Positions 54,463 through 63,976 of a DNA stretch of 64,000 nucleotides are shown here, in pieces. The notes under the pieces are model-generated. The model was not told the origin of the DNA, ran no database searches, and worked only from the letters and a program-made list of their open reading frames with translations. Position numbers and translations under genes: made by a program. Source of the stretch: Salinibacterium sp. ZJ70. Lineage in GTDB: Bacteria > Actinomycetota > Actinomycetes > Actinomycetales > Microbacteriaceae. Numbering within the stretch: the stretch's first letter is position 1; every line of letters begins with the position of its first letter. The stretch is taken from assembly GCF_011751865.2 (NCBI RefSeq), contig NZ_CP061770.1, positions 434,001 to 498,000 on the forward strand. The letters are read 5' to 3'.

Positions 54463-55448
54463 GCGCACAGGGAGCCAGCATGACCGGAGCAGAAGCGCCG
54501 CTCCTGCGGATCGAGGATCTCGTCGTCGAATACGGATCGCTTCGCGCGGTGGCGGGGGTGAGCTTCGATGTCGCTCGCGGCGAAACCCTGGGCATCGTGG
54601 GGGAGTCGGGGTGCGGCAAGTCGTCGATGGGGCGCGCGATCGTGCAGATGCCGCCGCCCACCGAAGGGTCGGTGGTTTTCGGCGGTGAGGATCTCACGAC
54701 CATGTCGTCGCGCGAGCTGCGCCGCAAGCGGCTCGACCTGCAGATGGTCTTCCAGGATCCGCGGTCGTCGCTTCACCCGCAGCGAACGGTGCTCGACATC
54801 GTCGAGGAGCCCCTGCGCATCTGGAGAGTCGGCACCCGCGAATCTCGTCGTGAGGTCGTCGAAGAGACCCTCCGCGCCGTCGGCCTCGACCCCGAGGTGC
54901 ATGGTCCTCGTCGCCCGGGCGCTCTCTCGGGCGGCCAGTGCCAGCGGGTCGCGATCGCACGCGCGCTCGTGGCGGGAGCCAAGGTTCTGGTCTGCGACGA
55001 GCCGATCTCCTCACTCGATGTATCGCTGCGCGCTACGGTGCTCAATCTGCTCGAGGAGCTGAAGGCCCAGCGTGACCTGACGGTCATCTTCATCGCCCAT
55101 GATCTCGCGGTGGTGCGCAATGTGTCGGATCGCATCATGGTCATGTACCTCGGCACGGTCGTTGAGGTCGCGGAGTCGGCGGAGCTTTTCCTGTCGCCCC
55201 GGCATCCCTATACGCGCGCTCTGATTGCGTCGGTGCCGACGGTGGGGGAGCCTGCCCCTGCTCCGCTCGCCGGCGACCCGCCGTCTCCGCATGACGTTCC
55301 GACAGGCTGCCGCTTCCGGACACGCTGTCCGATCGCTGTCGACCGCTGCGCTCGCGAGACTCCGCGGCTGCGTGACGTCGGGGACGGTCACCTGGCGGCG
55401 TGCCACTTCGCGGATGCTGCCGCTCCCGCCGGTGCCATCACGGGCTGA
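54459..55448 (+). CDS. ABC transporter ATPase (DppF/OppF type)
   Basis: The 329-residue ATPase shows Walker A GESGCGKS (48-55), Q-loop MVFQDPRSSLHPQRTVLDIV, Walker B VLVCDEPISSLDV and the C-terminal cysteine region GCRFRTRCPIAVDRC. The signature reads LSGGQCQR, with Cys in place of the usual Gln, a small oddity. It is the last transporter gene; the IclR gene follows after 6 bp. Confidence 0.92.
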   Translation: MSAQGASMTGAEAPLLRIEDLVVEYGSLRAVAGVSFDVARGETLGIVGESGCGKSSMGRAIVQMPPPTEGSVVFGGEDLTTMSSRELRRKRLDLQMVFQDPRSSLHPQRTVLDIVEEPLRIWRVGTRESRREVVEETLRAVGLDPEVHGPRRPGALSGGQCQRVAIARALVAGAKVLVCDEPISSLDVSLRATVLNLLEELKAQRDLTVIFIAHDLAVVRNVSDRIMVMYLGTVVEVAESAELFLSPRHPYTRALIASVPTVGEPAPAPLAGDPPSPHDVPTGCRFRTRCPIAVDRCARETPRLRDVGDGHLAACHFADAAAPAGAITG

Positions 55449-55454
55449 CGCGCG

Positions 55455-56234
55455 ATGTCGATGGTCGAGCCGGCGGGTTCGAGCAGCCCGAACGCGATGG
55501 TGGATCGCGTCGTGCTGATCATGAACGCCTTCAAGGGGTCGCGCGCGCGTCTGGGGCTCGCCGATGTGGTCGAAGCGACGGGGCTGCCTCGGTCGAGCGC
55601 GCACCGGATCCTCCAGCAGCTGGCGGGCGCCGGCTGGCTGGAGCGGGAGCACAACGGCTACCGGCTGGGTCTCGGGATCTTCGAGCTCGGCGCGCTCGTC
55701 GGCTACCGCAGTCGCATCACACACGCGGCCCGTCCGCTGCTCAGGGAGCTGAGTGCAGGCCGCTACGTCGCGCACCTCGCCGTGCTGGATGGCACGGATG
55801 TGGTGTATCTGGACAAGGTCGCCGGCGCGACGCCCGCGAGGCTCCCGTCCCGCGTAGGGGGACGCGTGGCGGCGCACGCCACGGGCGTGGGGAAGGCGAT
55901 CCTCGCTCACTCCTCGAACGAGATCGTCGATGCGTACATCGCGCGGGGGCTCGAACGGTACACCTCCACGACGCTCACCGAACCGGGGGAGCTCCTCGCC
56001 GAGCTGTCGCGGATCCGCACGCGCGGTGCCGCTTTCGACGACGGGGAGGCGGTTCCCGGGGTCTCGTGTGTCGCCGTGCCGATTTTCGATCGAGGTGCGG
56101 TGCACGCGGCGGTCTCGGTGTGCGCGGCAGCGGAGTCGCTCGATGTCCAGTCTCTTCAGGGGAGGGTGCGTGCGACAGCCGCGGCGATCGAGCGCCGTCT
56201 CGCGGAGGCGCGCCTGCCCGCGCCGTCAACGTAG
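55455..56234 (+). CDS. IclR-family regulator
   Basis: The 259-residue product has an N-terminal winged helix (LGLADVVEATGLPRSSAHRI) and the IclR effector domain (VAAHATGVGKAILAHSSNE, VPGVSCVAVPIFDRGAVHAA). It is 6 bp after the transporter and 63 bp before hsaE, so it may control both units in response to a dienoate or steroid ligand. An inverted repeat follows its stop (56236-56259) and could be its own operator. Confidence 0.88.
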   Translation: MSMVEPAGSSSPNAMVDRVVLIMNAFKGSRARLGLADVVEATGLPRSSAHRILQQLAGAGWLEREHNGYRLGLGIFELGALVGYRSRITHAARPLLRELSAGRYVAHLAVLDGTDVVYLDKVAGATPARLPSRVGGRVAAHATGVGKAILAHSSNEIVDAYIARGLERYTSTTLTEPGELLAELSRIRTRGAAFDDGEAVPGVSCVAVPIFDRGAVHAAVSVCAAAESLDVQSLQGRVRATAAAIERRLAEARLPAPST

Positions 56235-56235
56235 T

Positions 56236-56259
56236 CATCTCGCTCAGCGGGACGAGATG
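56236..56259. promoter_or_regulatory. inverted repeat between iclR-type gene and hsaE
   Basis: CATCTCG (56236-56242) and CGAGATG (56253-56259) flank a 10-nt spacer. It could be an IclR operator for the hsaEGF unit or a weak terminator; no T run follows. Confidence 0.45.
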
Positions 56260-56297
56260 CACTGAAAACGACGAGCGATTGTGAGCATGACAACGTG

Positions 56298-57083
56298 ATG
56301 GATCAGACAACTATCCACGAGACGGCCGAGGAGCTGCTCCGCGCCGAACGCTCGCGCACCCCGGTCGCCCCGCTCGCGCCTCGCCTCGTCGGGATGACGG
56401 TCGACGACGCCTATGCGATCCAGTCCCGCGTCATCGAAGCGAAGCGCCGCGAGGGCGACGAGATCGTGGGGCACAAGATCGGTCTCACCTCGGGCGTGAT
56501 GCAGCAGATGATGGGTGTCGACAGCCCCGACTTCGGACACCTGCTCGGCAGCATGATGCTGTCGGCGGAGGAGCCGGTTCCGCTCGGAGCGTTCATCCAG
56601 CCGCGCATCGAGGTGGAGTTCGCCTACATCCTGGGCGCCGACCTTCCTCAGGAGGGGTGCACGGCGGCTGATGTCGACGCCGCCACCGAGTGGGTTGTCC
56701 CCTGCCTCGAGCTGATCGACTCGCGGATCGTCGACTGGAGGATCGGCCTGCTCGACACGGTCGCCGACAACGCGTCGTCCGCCGCGGTCGTGCTCGGGAC
56801 CGAGCGGATCCGCCCCTCCGACATCGACCTCACCGACCTCGCAGCGCGGCTCGACATCAACGGCGAGACGGTCGCGACCGGTTCCACCGCCGACGTGCTC
56901 GGCACGCCCGCGGGGGCCGTCGCGTGGCTCGCGAACGCTGTGGGCCAGTACGGGGTGCGCCTGAAGGCGGGCCATGTGGTCCTGTCGGGGTCGTGCACGC
57001 GGGCCATCGATGTAGTGCCCGGCGATGTCGCCGCGGCGGTTTTCACCGGACGTGAGCCGCTCACTGCGCGGTTCACCGACTGA
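56298..57083 (+). CDS. hsaE: 2-hydroxydienoate hydratase (HsaE/MhpD)
   Basis: GTG 56295 and ATG 56298 are adjacent; I give the ATG. The 261-residue product has the hydratase/decarboxylase fold with [32 protein letters not shown] and [12 protein letters not shown]. The conserved Glu-x-Glu metal pair (IEVE) is intact. It hydrates 2-hydroxyhexa-2,4-dienoate, the A/B-ring fragment released by HsaD. Length equals that of mycobacterial HsaE. Confidence 0.9.
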   Translation: MDQTTIHETAEELLRAERSRTPVAPLAPRLVGMTVDDAYAIQSRVIEAKRREGDEIVGHKIGLTSGVMQQMMGVDSPDFGHLLGSMMLSAEEPVPLGAFIQPRIEVEFAYILGADLPQEGCTAADVDAATEWVVPCLELIDSRIVDWRIGLLDTVADNASSAAVVLGTERIRPSDIDLTDLAARLDINGETVATGSTADVLGTPAGAVAWLANAVGQYGVRLKAGHVVLSGSCTRAIDVVPGDVAAAVFTGREPLTARFTD

Positions 57084-57094
57084 CAGGGAGAGCG

Positions 57095-58000
57095 ATGACT
57101 AAGGCGACTGCCGCGATCGTCGGATCGGGCAACATCGGCACCGATCTGATGTACAAGCTCATGCGGTCCGAGAACATCGAGCTGAAGTGGATGATCGGCA
57201 TCGACCCCGACAGCGACGGCCTTCGCCGCGCTGCCGACCTCGGCCTCATGACCTCGGCGGAGGGGGTGGACTGGCTTCTGCGGCAGGACCCGCTGCCCGA
57301 CATGGTGTTTGAAGCGACCTCCGCCTACGCTCATGCGGCGAGTGCGCCCCGATATGAGGAGCTCGGCATCATCGCCGTCGACCTCACGCCCGCGGCGGTA
57401 GGCCCTGCTGTTGTTCCGGCGGTGAACGAGGGGGAGCACCTCGAGCGCCGCAACGTGAGCCTCATCACGTGCGGCGGACAGGCGACGATCCCGATCGTCG
57501 CGGCCGTCTCGCGGGTGGTCCCGGTGGAGTACGCCGAGATCGTCGCGAGCGTGTCGTCCCCGTCTGCTGGCCCGGGAACCCGGGCCAACATCGACGAGTT
57601 CACCCGCACCACCTCGCGCGGCATCGAGACGATCGGCGGCGCGAAGCGCGGCAAGGCGATCATCATCCTGAACCCGGCGAAGCCGCCGATGCTCATGCGC
57701 GACACCGTGTTCTGCCAGATCCCCGACGATGCCGACCAGGATGCGATCACGCAGTCGATCCTGAAGACGGTCGCCGATGTGGCCGAATATGTGCCCGGAT
57801 ACCGGCTTCGTGCGGAGCCCCAGTACGCCCCGGCGGACCCGGAGACTCTGTCGCCAGCCCGCGTGGCCGTGTTCCTCGAAGTCGAGGGCGCGGGCGACTA
57901 CCTGCCGGCCTACGCCGGGAACCTCGACATCATGACCGCCGCGGCCACCCGTGCGGGGGAGCGCCTGGCGGCGCAGATCATCTCGACCCGGGAGGCATGA
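57095..58000 (+). CDS. hsaG: acylating aldehyde dehydrogenase (HsaG/MhpF)
   Basis: The 301-residue enzyme has the NAD motif [16 protein letters not shown], the catalytic Cys in [14 protein letters not shown] and [20 protein letters not shown]. It turns propionaldehyde or acetaldehyde into the CoA ester and works in a complex with the aldolase HsaF. It starts 11 bp after hsaE and ends 1 bp before hsaF. CAGGGAG precedes the ATG. Confidence 0.93.
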   Translation: MTKATAAIVGSGNIGTDLMYKLMRSENIELKWMIGIDPDSDGLRRAADLGLMTSAEGVDWLLRQDPLPDMVFEATSAYAHAASAPRYEELGIIAVDLTPAAVGPAVVPAVNEGEHLERRNVSLITCGGQATIPIVAAVSRVVPVEYAEIVASVSSPSAGPGTRANIDEFTRTTSRGIETIGGAKRGKAIIILNPAKPPMLMRDTVFCQIPDDADQDAITQSILKTVADVAEYVPGYRLRAEPQYAPADPETLSPARVAVFLEVEGAGDYLPAYAGNLDIMTAAATRAGERLAAQIISTREA

Positions 58001-58001
58001 C

Positions 58002-59033
58002 ATGCCCTTTTCCGACACTCTCGACTTCCGCATCACGGACTCGTCGCTGCGCGATGGATCCCATGCGATGCGTCACATGTTCACGCATGAGCAGGTGCGC
58101 GATGTGGTGCGAGGCCTCGACGACGCCGGTGTGCCGGTCATCGAGGTCAGCCACGGTGACGGCCTGGGCGGGTCGTCGTTCAACTACGGCTTCGGCGCGA
58201 CCTACGATCTCGATCTGATCTCGACGGCGGTCGAGACCGCGACGCGCGCCAAGATCGCATTCCTCATGCTCCCGGGCCTCGGCGTGAAGGACGACATCCT
58301 CACCGCCGCCGACCGCGGGGCAGCCATCTGCCGGATCGCGACGCACGCCACCGAGGCGGATGTCGCGGCGCAGCACTTCGGTCTCGCGCGTGAGCGTGGG
58401 CTCGAGACGGTGGGCTTCCTGATGATGTCGCACAGTGTCTCGCCCGAGGAGCTGGCGAAGCAGGCGCGCATCATGGCCGATGCGGGCTGCCAGTGCGTGT
58501 ACGTGGTGGACTCCGCGGGGGCACTGGTGCTCGATGACGTCTCGGACCGGGTCTCGGCTCTCGTGGCGGAGCTGGGCTCGGATGCGCAAGTGGGCTTCCA
58601 CGGGCACGAGAACCTCGCGCTCGCCGTGGCGAACTCGATCATCGCGTATCGGGCGGGTGCCGTGCAGATCGATGCGTGCACGCGACGGCTCGGCGCGGGC
58701 GCGGGTAACACCCCCACCGAGGCGCTCGCCGTGGTGGCGGAGCGGCTCGGCCTGAAGACCGGGGTGGATCCGGTGAAGATGATGGACGTCGCCGAGGATG
58801 TGGTGCGCCCGATCATGTTCGACGACTGCAAGCTCGATCGCCTCGCTCTCACGATGGGCTATGCGGGCGTGTACTCGAGCTTCCTGAAGCACGCGGAGCG
58901 TCAGGCGGAGCGTTACGGCGTCTCGGGTGCGCTTGTGCTGCGTGAGGCGGGGCGTCGAGGGCTGGTGGGCGGCCAGGAGGACCAGCTCATCGAGATCGCG
59001 GCGTCGATGGCGTCAGGTAAACTACCTGCCTAG
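58002..59033 (+). CDS. hsaF: 4-hydroxy-2-oxoacid aldolase (HsaF/MhpE)
   Basis: ATG 58002 follows GGAGG. The 343-residue aldolase has the metal-binding [14 protein letters not shown], the [15 protein letters not shown] ligand pair and the DmpG-type C-terminal communication domain ([20 protein letters not shown]). It splits 4-hydroxy-2-oxohexanoate into pyruvate and propanal and channels the aldehyde to HsaG. The last gene of the hsaEGF unit; a KstR2-like site begins at its stop. Confidence 0.93.
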   Translation: MPFSDTLDFRITDSSLRDGSHAMRHMFTHEQVRDVVRGLDDAGVPVIEVSHGDGLGGSSFNYGFGATYDLDLISTAVETATRAKIAFLMLPGLGVKDDILTAADRGAAICRIATHATEADVAAQHFGLARERGLETVGFLMMSHSVSPEELAKQARIMADAGCQCVYVVDSAGALVLDDVSDRVSALVAELGSDAQVGFHGHENLALAVANSIIAYRAGAVQIDACTRRLGAGAGNTPTEALAVVAERLGLKTGVDPVKMMDVAEDVVRPIMFDDCKLDRLALTMGYAGVYSSFLKHAERQAERYGVSGALVLREAGRRGLVGGQEDQLIEIAASMASGKLPA

Positions 59034-59046
59034 CGTTTGCTTGGTT
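59033..59046. promoter_or_regulatory. degenerate KstR2-type operator (7/10)
   Basis: AGCGTTTGCTTGGT keeps only the right half of the palindrome intact, but the surrounding CCTAGCGTTTGCTTGGT is nearly the same as at 48941-48957. It lies 30 bp upstream of the SDR gene and may control the SDR-MaoC-ETF operon. Confidence 0.45.
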
Positions 59047-59075
59047 AGGACCGCACGAGGCAGGGAGGCCGACCG

Positions 59076-59981
59076 ATGACAGGAATGCTCGACGGACGCG
59101 TGGCGATCGTGACAGGAGCTGGTCGGGGACTCGGGCGCGCCCACGCGCTCGAGCTCGCCGGACAGGGGGCGCACGTGGTGGTCAACGACCTCGGCACGAG
59201 CCTCGACGGCAACGGGGCCTCCACCGACCCCGGCCAGAGCGTGGTCGAGGAGATCATCGCCGGGGGAGGCAGCGCGGTCTCCAACGGCGCGGACATCTCC
59301 GACTTCGACCAGGCCGCCGGCCTCGTGAACCAGGCGATCGATGCGTTCGGCCAGCTCGACATCCTCGTCAACAACGCCGGGTTCGTGCGCGACCGGATGC
59401 TCGTCAACGCCGACATCGACGAGTGGGAAGCCGTGATCCGCGTGCACCTCACCGGCCACTTCGCCACGATGCGCCATGCGGCGGCGTACTGGCGACAGGA
59501 GTCGAAGGAGGGTCGCCAGCCCGACGCGCGTATTATCAACACCTCCTCGGGTGCCGGACTCCAGGGATCGATCGGACAGTCCGCGTATTCCGCAGCGAAG
59601 GGCGGGATCGCGAGCCTCACGATCGTGGCCGCCGCCGAGCTCGCGCGGTACGGGGTCACTGTCAACGCGCTCGCTCCCTCGGCCCGCACCCGCATGACCG
59701 AGGGGCCGTTCGCCGCTCAGATGGCGGCGCCCGAGGACGGGTTCGACCGCATGGACCCAGCCAACGTCTCGCCCGTGGTCGCCTGGCTCGCGAGCGCCGA
59801 CGCGGCCGACGTCACCGGACGGGTCATCGAGATCGGCGGCGGCGCGCTCACGGTCGAGCACGGATGGCGTCACGGCCGCACCATCGACCTCGAGCGCCGC
59901 TGGGATGCGTGCGAGGTCGGAGCCGCCGTCCGAGAGCTCATCGCCGAAGGCCCCGCTCCCGAACCGGTGTACGGCACGTGA
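59076..59981 (+). CDS. SDR of the multifunctional-enzyme-2 type (3-hydroxyacyl-CoA dehydrogenase)
   Basis: The 301-residue product has VAIVTGAGRGLGRAHALELA, VVVNDLGTSLDG, LVNNAGFVRDRMLVN and YSAAKGGIASLTIVAAAELA. These strings are typical of the dehydrogenase half of peroxisomal multifunctional enzyme 2 and of bacterial Hsd4A-like proteins that oxidise steroid side-chain 3-hydroxyacyl-CoA. It overlaps the hydratase gene in a GTGA junction, which together makes a split MFE-2. Confidence 0.85.
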   Translation: MTGMLDGRVAIVTGAGRGLGRAHALELAGQGAHVVVNDLGTSLDGNGASTDPGQSVVEEIIAGGGSAVSNGADISDFDQAAGLVNQAIDAFGQLDILVNNAGFVRDRMLVNADIDEWEAVIRVHLTGHFATMRHAAAYWRQESKEGRQPDARIINTSSGAGLQGSIGQSAYSAAKGGIASLTIVAAAELARYGVTVNALAPSARTRMTEGPFAAQMAAPEDGFDRMDPANVSPVVAWLASADAADVTGRVIEIGGGALTVEHGWRHGRTIDLERRWDACEVGAAVRELIAEGPAPEPVYGT

Positions 59982-60763
59982 GCGCCGCGGACTGGATCGG
60001 CCGCGACCTCGGCACGCGCGTCGTGGCGTACACCGAGTACGACGCGATCCTGTACGCGCTCGCCGTGGGCGCGCCCGCCGATCGACTCGACCTCGTCTTC
60101 GAGGACCAGCTGCGCGTGCTCCCGACCTTCGGGCTCACCCTCGCGCAGTGGGCGCCCGACGTCCTCGCGCACGCGGGCGCCTTCGACAGCCGATCCGTGC
60201 ATGGCGCGCAGACGCTCACCGTGCATCGGCCGCTGCCGCGATCGGGTGAGCTGGAGCTGTGCGCGCGCGTCTCGGGCGTGTGGGACAAGGGGGCGGCGGC
60301 GATCTTCGAGATCGATGTCCAGTGCGCCGAGTTCACCGCGCGATGGTCGATCTTTGCCCCGGGCGCGGGAGGCTTCGGAGGCGACCGCGGTCCCGCGCGC
60401 ACGCCGGCTGTCGAGGCCCCGGTCACCGCCGAAGTCGAATTGCCGCTCGCGCCCAACATGGCGGCGCTGTACCGCCTCACAGGCGACCGCCACCACATCC
60501 ACATCGACCCGGCGGCGGCATCGCGCATCGGGCAGGACAAACCCATCATGCAGGGGCTGTGCACTCTCGCCGCGGCGGTGCTGCGACTCGCCGATGCCAG
60601 CGACGCGCATCCGGCGGAGCTGACCCGACTCGAGGGCCGATTCACCGGCCCAGCGCTCCCCGGAGACGTGCTGCGCATCCGCCAGCAGGGCGAGGGGCAC
60701 TTCGACGTCGCCTCGCCCGCCGGCTCTCCCGTCATCAGCGACGGCAAGGCCGTCTTCTCATAG
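59978..60763 (+). CDS. MaoC-like enoyl-CoA hydratase 2 (Hsd4B-like)
   Basis: The GTG start is inside the SDR stop. The 261-residue product has two hot-dog halves; the second carries the hydratase-2 motif YRLTGDRHHIHIDP followed by PIMQGLCTLAAAVLR, with catalytic Asp and His. It hydrates enoyl-CoA to the 3R-hydroxyacyl-CoA for the SDR. In Mycobacterium and Rhodococcus such a pair acts on cholesterol or bile-acid side chains. Confidence 0.88.
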   Translation: MSAADWIGRDLGTRVVAYTEYDAILYALAVGAPADRLDLVFEDQLRVLPTFGLTLAQWAPDVLAHAGAFDSRSVHGAQTLTVHRPLPRSGELELCARVSGVWDKGAAAIFEIDVQCAEFTARWSIFAPGAGGFGGDRGPARTPAVEAPVTAEVELPLAPNMAALYRLTGDRHHIHIDPAAASRIGQDKPIMQGLCTLAAAVLRLADASDAHPAELTRLEGRFTGPALPGDVLRIRQQGEGHFDVASPAGSPVISDGKAVFS

Positions 60764-60832
60764 ACCGCGCACTGCGAGCCACCTTTTCGAACCGCGCGCA
60801 TCCGTGCGCCCCACGCCCACAGAGGAGTCACC

Positions 60833-61606
60833 GTGAAGATCCTGGTATTCACCAAGGAGGTTCCCGACACCTACGGAACCCGAGCCCTCGACCTGCACAC
60901 CGGTCTCGTCGATCGCGCAGGCGGCGACCGCGTGCTCGACGAGATCGGCGAACGCGCGCTCGAGGCAGCACTCGCTCTACGGGACGCGGGACGCGAGGTC
61001 GAGATCGTCGTGGTCACCATGGGGCCGGATGAGGTGGCTGCGTCTGTGCGCAAGGCGCTCGCGATGGGTGCCGACCGCGCGATCCACGTGAGCGACCAGG
61101 AGCTCGTGGGCGCCGACCTCGCCACGACCGCCCAGGTGCTCGCCGCCGTCGCCCGCCGGGAGAACCCCGATCTCGCGATCTTCGGCAACGTGTCGACCGA
61201 CGGTGCGGGCGGAGTCATCCCGGTGATGGTCGCCGAGCACCTCGGCGTGGGAGCCCTGACGGCACTCACGACGCTCAACCTCGACGGCGCCGAGGTCCGA
61301 GGGTTGCGGGTGGCGGACGGAGCGGCCGCTGACGTGCGCGCCGCGCTGCCCGCGGTGGTGTCGATCACCGAGGCTTTCCCCGAAGCACGATTCCCCAACT
61401 TCAAGGGCATCATGGCCGCGAAGAAGAAGCCCTACGAGCAGTTCGCCCTCGCCGATCTCGACCTCGCCGTGCGGATCGACGAACCGAGGACCATCCTCGT
61501 CGCTGTCGCCCAGAAGCCCGCCCGCACGCAGGGCACCATCGTCGTCGACGCCGGAGATGGGGGCGAGCAGCTCGCCCAGTTCCTGCTGTCGAAGAAGCTC
61601 GTCTGA
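60833..61606 (+). CDS. etfB: electron transfer flavoprotein beta subunit
   Basis: GTG 60833 with AGAGGAG gives 257 residues. The FixA/EtfB strings MKILVFTKEVPDTYGTRALD and VVTMGPDEVAASVRKALAMG are present, followed by the AMP-binding region. EtfAB takes electrons from acyl-CoA dehydrogenases. It is followed 13 bp later by etfA. A 69-bp gap separates it from the MaoC gene. Confidence 0.93.
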   Translation: MKILVFTKEVPDTYGTRALDLHTGLVDRAGGDRVLDEIGERALEAALALRDAGREVEIVVVTMGPDEVAASVRKALAMGADRAIHVSDQELVGADLATTAQVLAAVARRENPDLAIFGNVSTDGAGGVIPVMVAEHLGVGALTALTTLNLDGAEVRGLRVADGAAADVRAALPAVVSITEAFPEARFPNFKGIMAAKKKPYEQFALADLDLAVRIDEPRTILVAVAQKPARTQGTIVVDAGDGGEQLAQFLLSKKLV

Positions 61607-61619
61607 GAGGCCGTTCACC

Positions 61620-62612
61620 ATGACCGCATACCCGGCAGACGCCATCCTCGTCCTCACCGAATCCGCCGACGGCACCCTCACCGGCAGCGCGGCTGAGCTT
61701 CTCGGTGCCGCATCGCTCATCGGCACTCCCGTCGCCCTCGTCGTGGGCGACAGCGAAGCTCTCCCCGGTCTCGCCGCACAGGCCGCCAAGCGTGGCGCCG
61801 CACGCGTGATCACGGCCGCGCACCCGCGTGACTCCGAGCTCCTCGGCGCACCGGCCGTCGCCGCCCTGCACGCCGCGTTCGACGACGTGCGCCCGAGCGC
61901 CGTGCTCGCACCTCACTCGATAGACGGGCGGGATGTCGCGGCGCGGTTCGCCGTGCGCGCGGGCCTCGCGCTCATCGTCGATGCGGTGGCAGTCGAGCGA
62001 GATGACGAGGGAATCGTCGCGCGGCACTCGGTCTACGGTGGCGACTTCGAAGCTGTGTCGGCGGCCACGTTCGCGGCGCCGGTCATCACCGTTCGCGTCG
62101 GAGCGATCGATGCGCGCGCAGAGGCCGCGGCTCTCGACATCCGAGAGCTCTCGGCACCCCTGCCGGGGGACGCGAGCGCCACCGGAGCGGCGCCGATTCG
62201 GGCCGCAGTCAGTACGGACCGTCCCGCGCTCCGCGGCGCTCGGGCGGTCGTCTCGGGCGGGCGAGGTGTCGGGTCCGCCGAGAGCTTCTCCCTCGTGGAG
62301 CGACTCGCCGACTCGCTGGGTGCCGCCGTCGGCGCCTCGCGCGCCGCAGTGGACGCGGGCTACATCCCCGCGTCTCACCAGGTGGGGCAGACGGGCGTGT
62401 CGGTCTCTCCCGAGCTGTATGTCGCTCTCGGAATCTCCGGCGCCATCCAGCACCGTGCCGGAATGCAGACCTCGAAGTTCATCGTCGCGGTGAATTCCGA
62501 CGCGGACGCCCCGATCTTCCAGGTGGCCGACTTCGGGGTCGTAGGAGACCTCTTCACCGTCGTGCCGCAGCTCATCGAGGCGATCGAGGCAGCGAAGGCA
62601 GCACGAGGATGA
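61620..62612 (+). CDS. etfA: electron transfer flavoprotein alpha subunit
   Basis: ATG 61620 gives 330 residues. The FAD domain is diagnostic: [59 protein letters not shown] and [20 protein letters not shown]. The ATGA overlap with the cytochrome b gene is notable, as ETF normally passes electrons to a separate ETF:quinone oxidoreductase. Confidence 0.95.
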   Translation: MTAYPADAILVLTESADGTLTGSAAELLGAASLIGTPVALVVGDSEALPGLAAQAAKRGAARVITAAHPRDSELLGAPAVAALHAAFDDVRPSAVLAPHSIDGRDVAARFAVRAGLALIVDAVAVERDDEGIVARHSVYGGDFEAVSAATFAAPVITVRVGAIDARAEAAALDIRELSAPLPGDASATGAAPIRAAVSTDRPALRGARAVVSGGRGVGSAESFSLVERLADSLGAAVGASRAAVDAGYIPASHQVGQTGVSVSPELYVALGISGAIQHRAGMQTSKFIVAVNSDADAPIFQVADFGVVGDLFTVVPQLIEAIEAAKAARG

Positions 62613-63976
62613 CGACCACTGCGGATGCGACCCGGATCAGACGGGGGCTCCCGCGGTCCCCGGGGGGTGCGCAGTGGCCCATCGTCGAGACGCCCGACGA
62701 CGAGCTTCTTGCCGTCGCTGAGACGGCCGCACCTGAGGGCATCGTGCATGAGGCGACGGACGCCGCGCCGTCCGCGCACCCGACCGGAACCGCGGAGGTC
62801 GACTCCGGGCACTCCCAGCCCGATGAGCCGCTGGTCGTCGCAGCGCGCGGGGAGACGCTGTTGCGTCGTGGACTTCCCCGCGTCTTGGGCGGCTCGCCCT
62901 GGCCTCCTGCTGGCGCAGCACGCGACAGGTGGGCGCGTGCACTCGCCGAGGCGGAGGGCCCTTCTGCGGTCATCGCCGAGACGATCCAGGCCGATCACGC
63001 GGCGCACCCCTCTGACGAGGAGCGAGGGCAGTCGCCCGTCGAGCTGACGGCGCAGACCCGTGCGGCATCCCGGGAACCCCGACGGATCGGAGGGATCCCC
63101 CTGTCGCGCGCGGTCGCGATCGTCGCCGTTGCGCTCGTTCTCGCGGTCGCCGCGGTGCTGGGGGCGCAGTGGTTCCGAGGGCAGCAGTTCGGCATGGACT
63201 TCATCGAGACCTATCCCGGCGCGACGCCCCTGCCCGACGGGGCTCCCGAGGGCCTCCCGGCGTGGCTCAACTGGCAGCACTTCCTCAACGCCTTCCTCAT
63301 GGTGCTCATCATCAAGACGGGCATCCAGGTGCGCCGCGAGACCCGCCCCAGTGCCTACTGGTCGCCTCGGTGGAAGCCGACCCGCAAGATCTCCATCAGC
63401 ATCTGGCTGCACCAGGCGGTAGACCTTCTCTGGCTCGTCAACGGCGTGATCTTCGTCATCCTGTTGGCCGCCACCGGTCAGTGGGTGCGCGTCGTGCCTC
63501 TCGATGTCGGCGTCCTTCCGAACGCGGTCAGCGCCGGCATCCAGTACCTGTCGCTGGACTGGCCCGCCGACGAGAACGGCTGGGTTCACTACAACGCCCT
63601 GCAGATGCTCACGTACTTCACCACGATCTTCATCGCGGCACCGCTGGCCGCTCTGACGGGGGTGCGCATGAGCGGGATCTGGCCTTCGGGGAGCGAACGA
63701 CTCAACCGTCTGTACCCGCTCGAATGGGCTCGCGCTGTCCACTTCCCGGTGATGCTCTACTTCGTGGCGTTCATCTTCGTGCATGTCGCCCTGGTGCTGT
63801 CGACCGGAACGCTGCGCAACCTCAACCACATGTATGCGGGGCAGGATGCGACCCACTGGTGGGGGCTCGTGATCTTCCTCGTGAGCGTCAGCGTGATGGC
63901 TCTGGGGGCGATCGTAGCCAGGCCGGTTGTCGTCGCACCCATCGCCAAGCTCTTCGGCTCGGTCACGAGCCGCTGA
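62609..63976 (+). CDS. cytochrome b-type membrane protein with repeat-bearing N-terminus
   Basis: The 455-residue product starts in the etfA stop. Residues 1-160 are hydrophilic and contain two copies of RRGLPRxxGGxxWP (11-24 and 86-99). After a helix at about 167-187 comes a b561-like core with four helices and histidines at 224 and 269 ([24 protein letters not shown]) and in [20 protein letters not shown], enough for one or two hemes b. By fusion of gene order it should accept electrons from ETF and reduce quinone. The N-terminal repeats are unexplained. Confidence 0.8.
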   Translation: MTTTADATRIRRGLPRSPGGAQWPIVETPDDELLAVAETAAPEGIVHEATDAAPSAHPTGTAEVDSGHSQPDEPLVVAARGETLLRRGLPRVLGGSPWPPAGAARDRWARALAEAEGPSAVIAETIQADHAAHPSDEERGQSPVELTAQTRAASREPRRIGGIPLSRAVAIVAVALVLAVAAVLGAQWFRGQQFGMDFIETYPGATPLPDGAPEGLPAWLNWQHFLNAFLMVLIIKTGIQVRRETRPSAYWSPRWKPTRKISISIWLHQAVDLLWLVNGVIFVILLAATGQWVRVVPLDVGVLPNAVSAGIQYLSLDWPADENGWVHYNALQMLTYFTTIFIAAPLAALTGVRMSGIWPSGSERLNRLYPLEWARAVHFPVMLYFVAFIFVHVALVLSTGTLRNLNHMYAGQDATHWWGLVIFLVSVSVMALGAIVARPVVVAPIAKLFGSVTSR

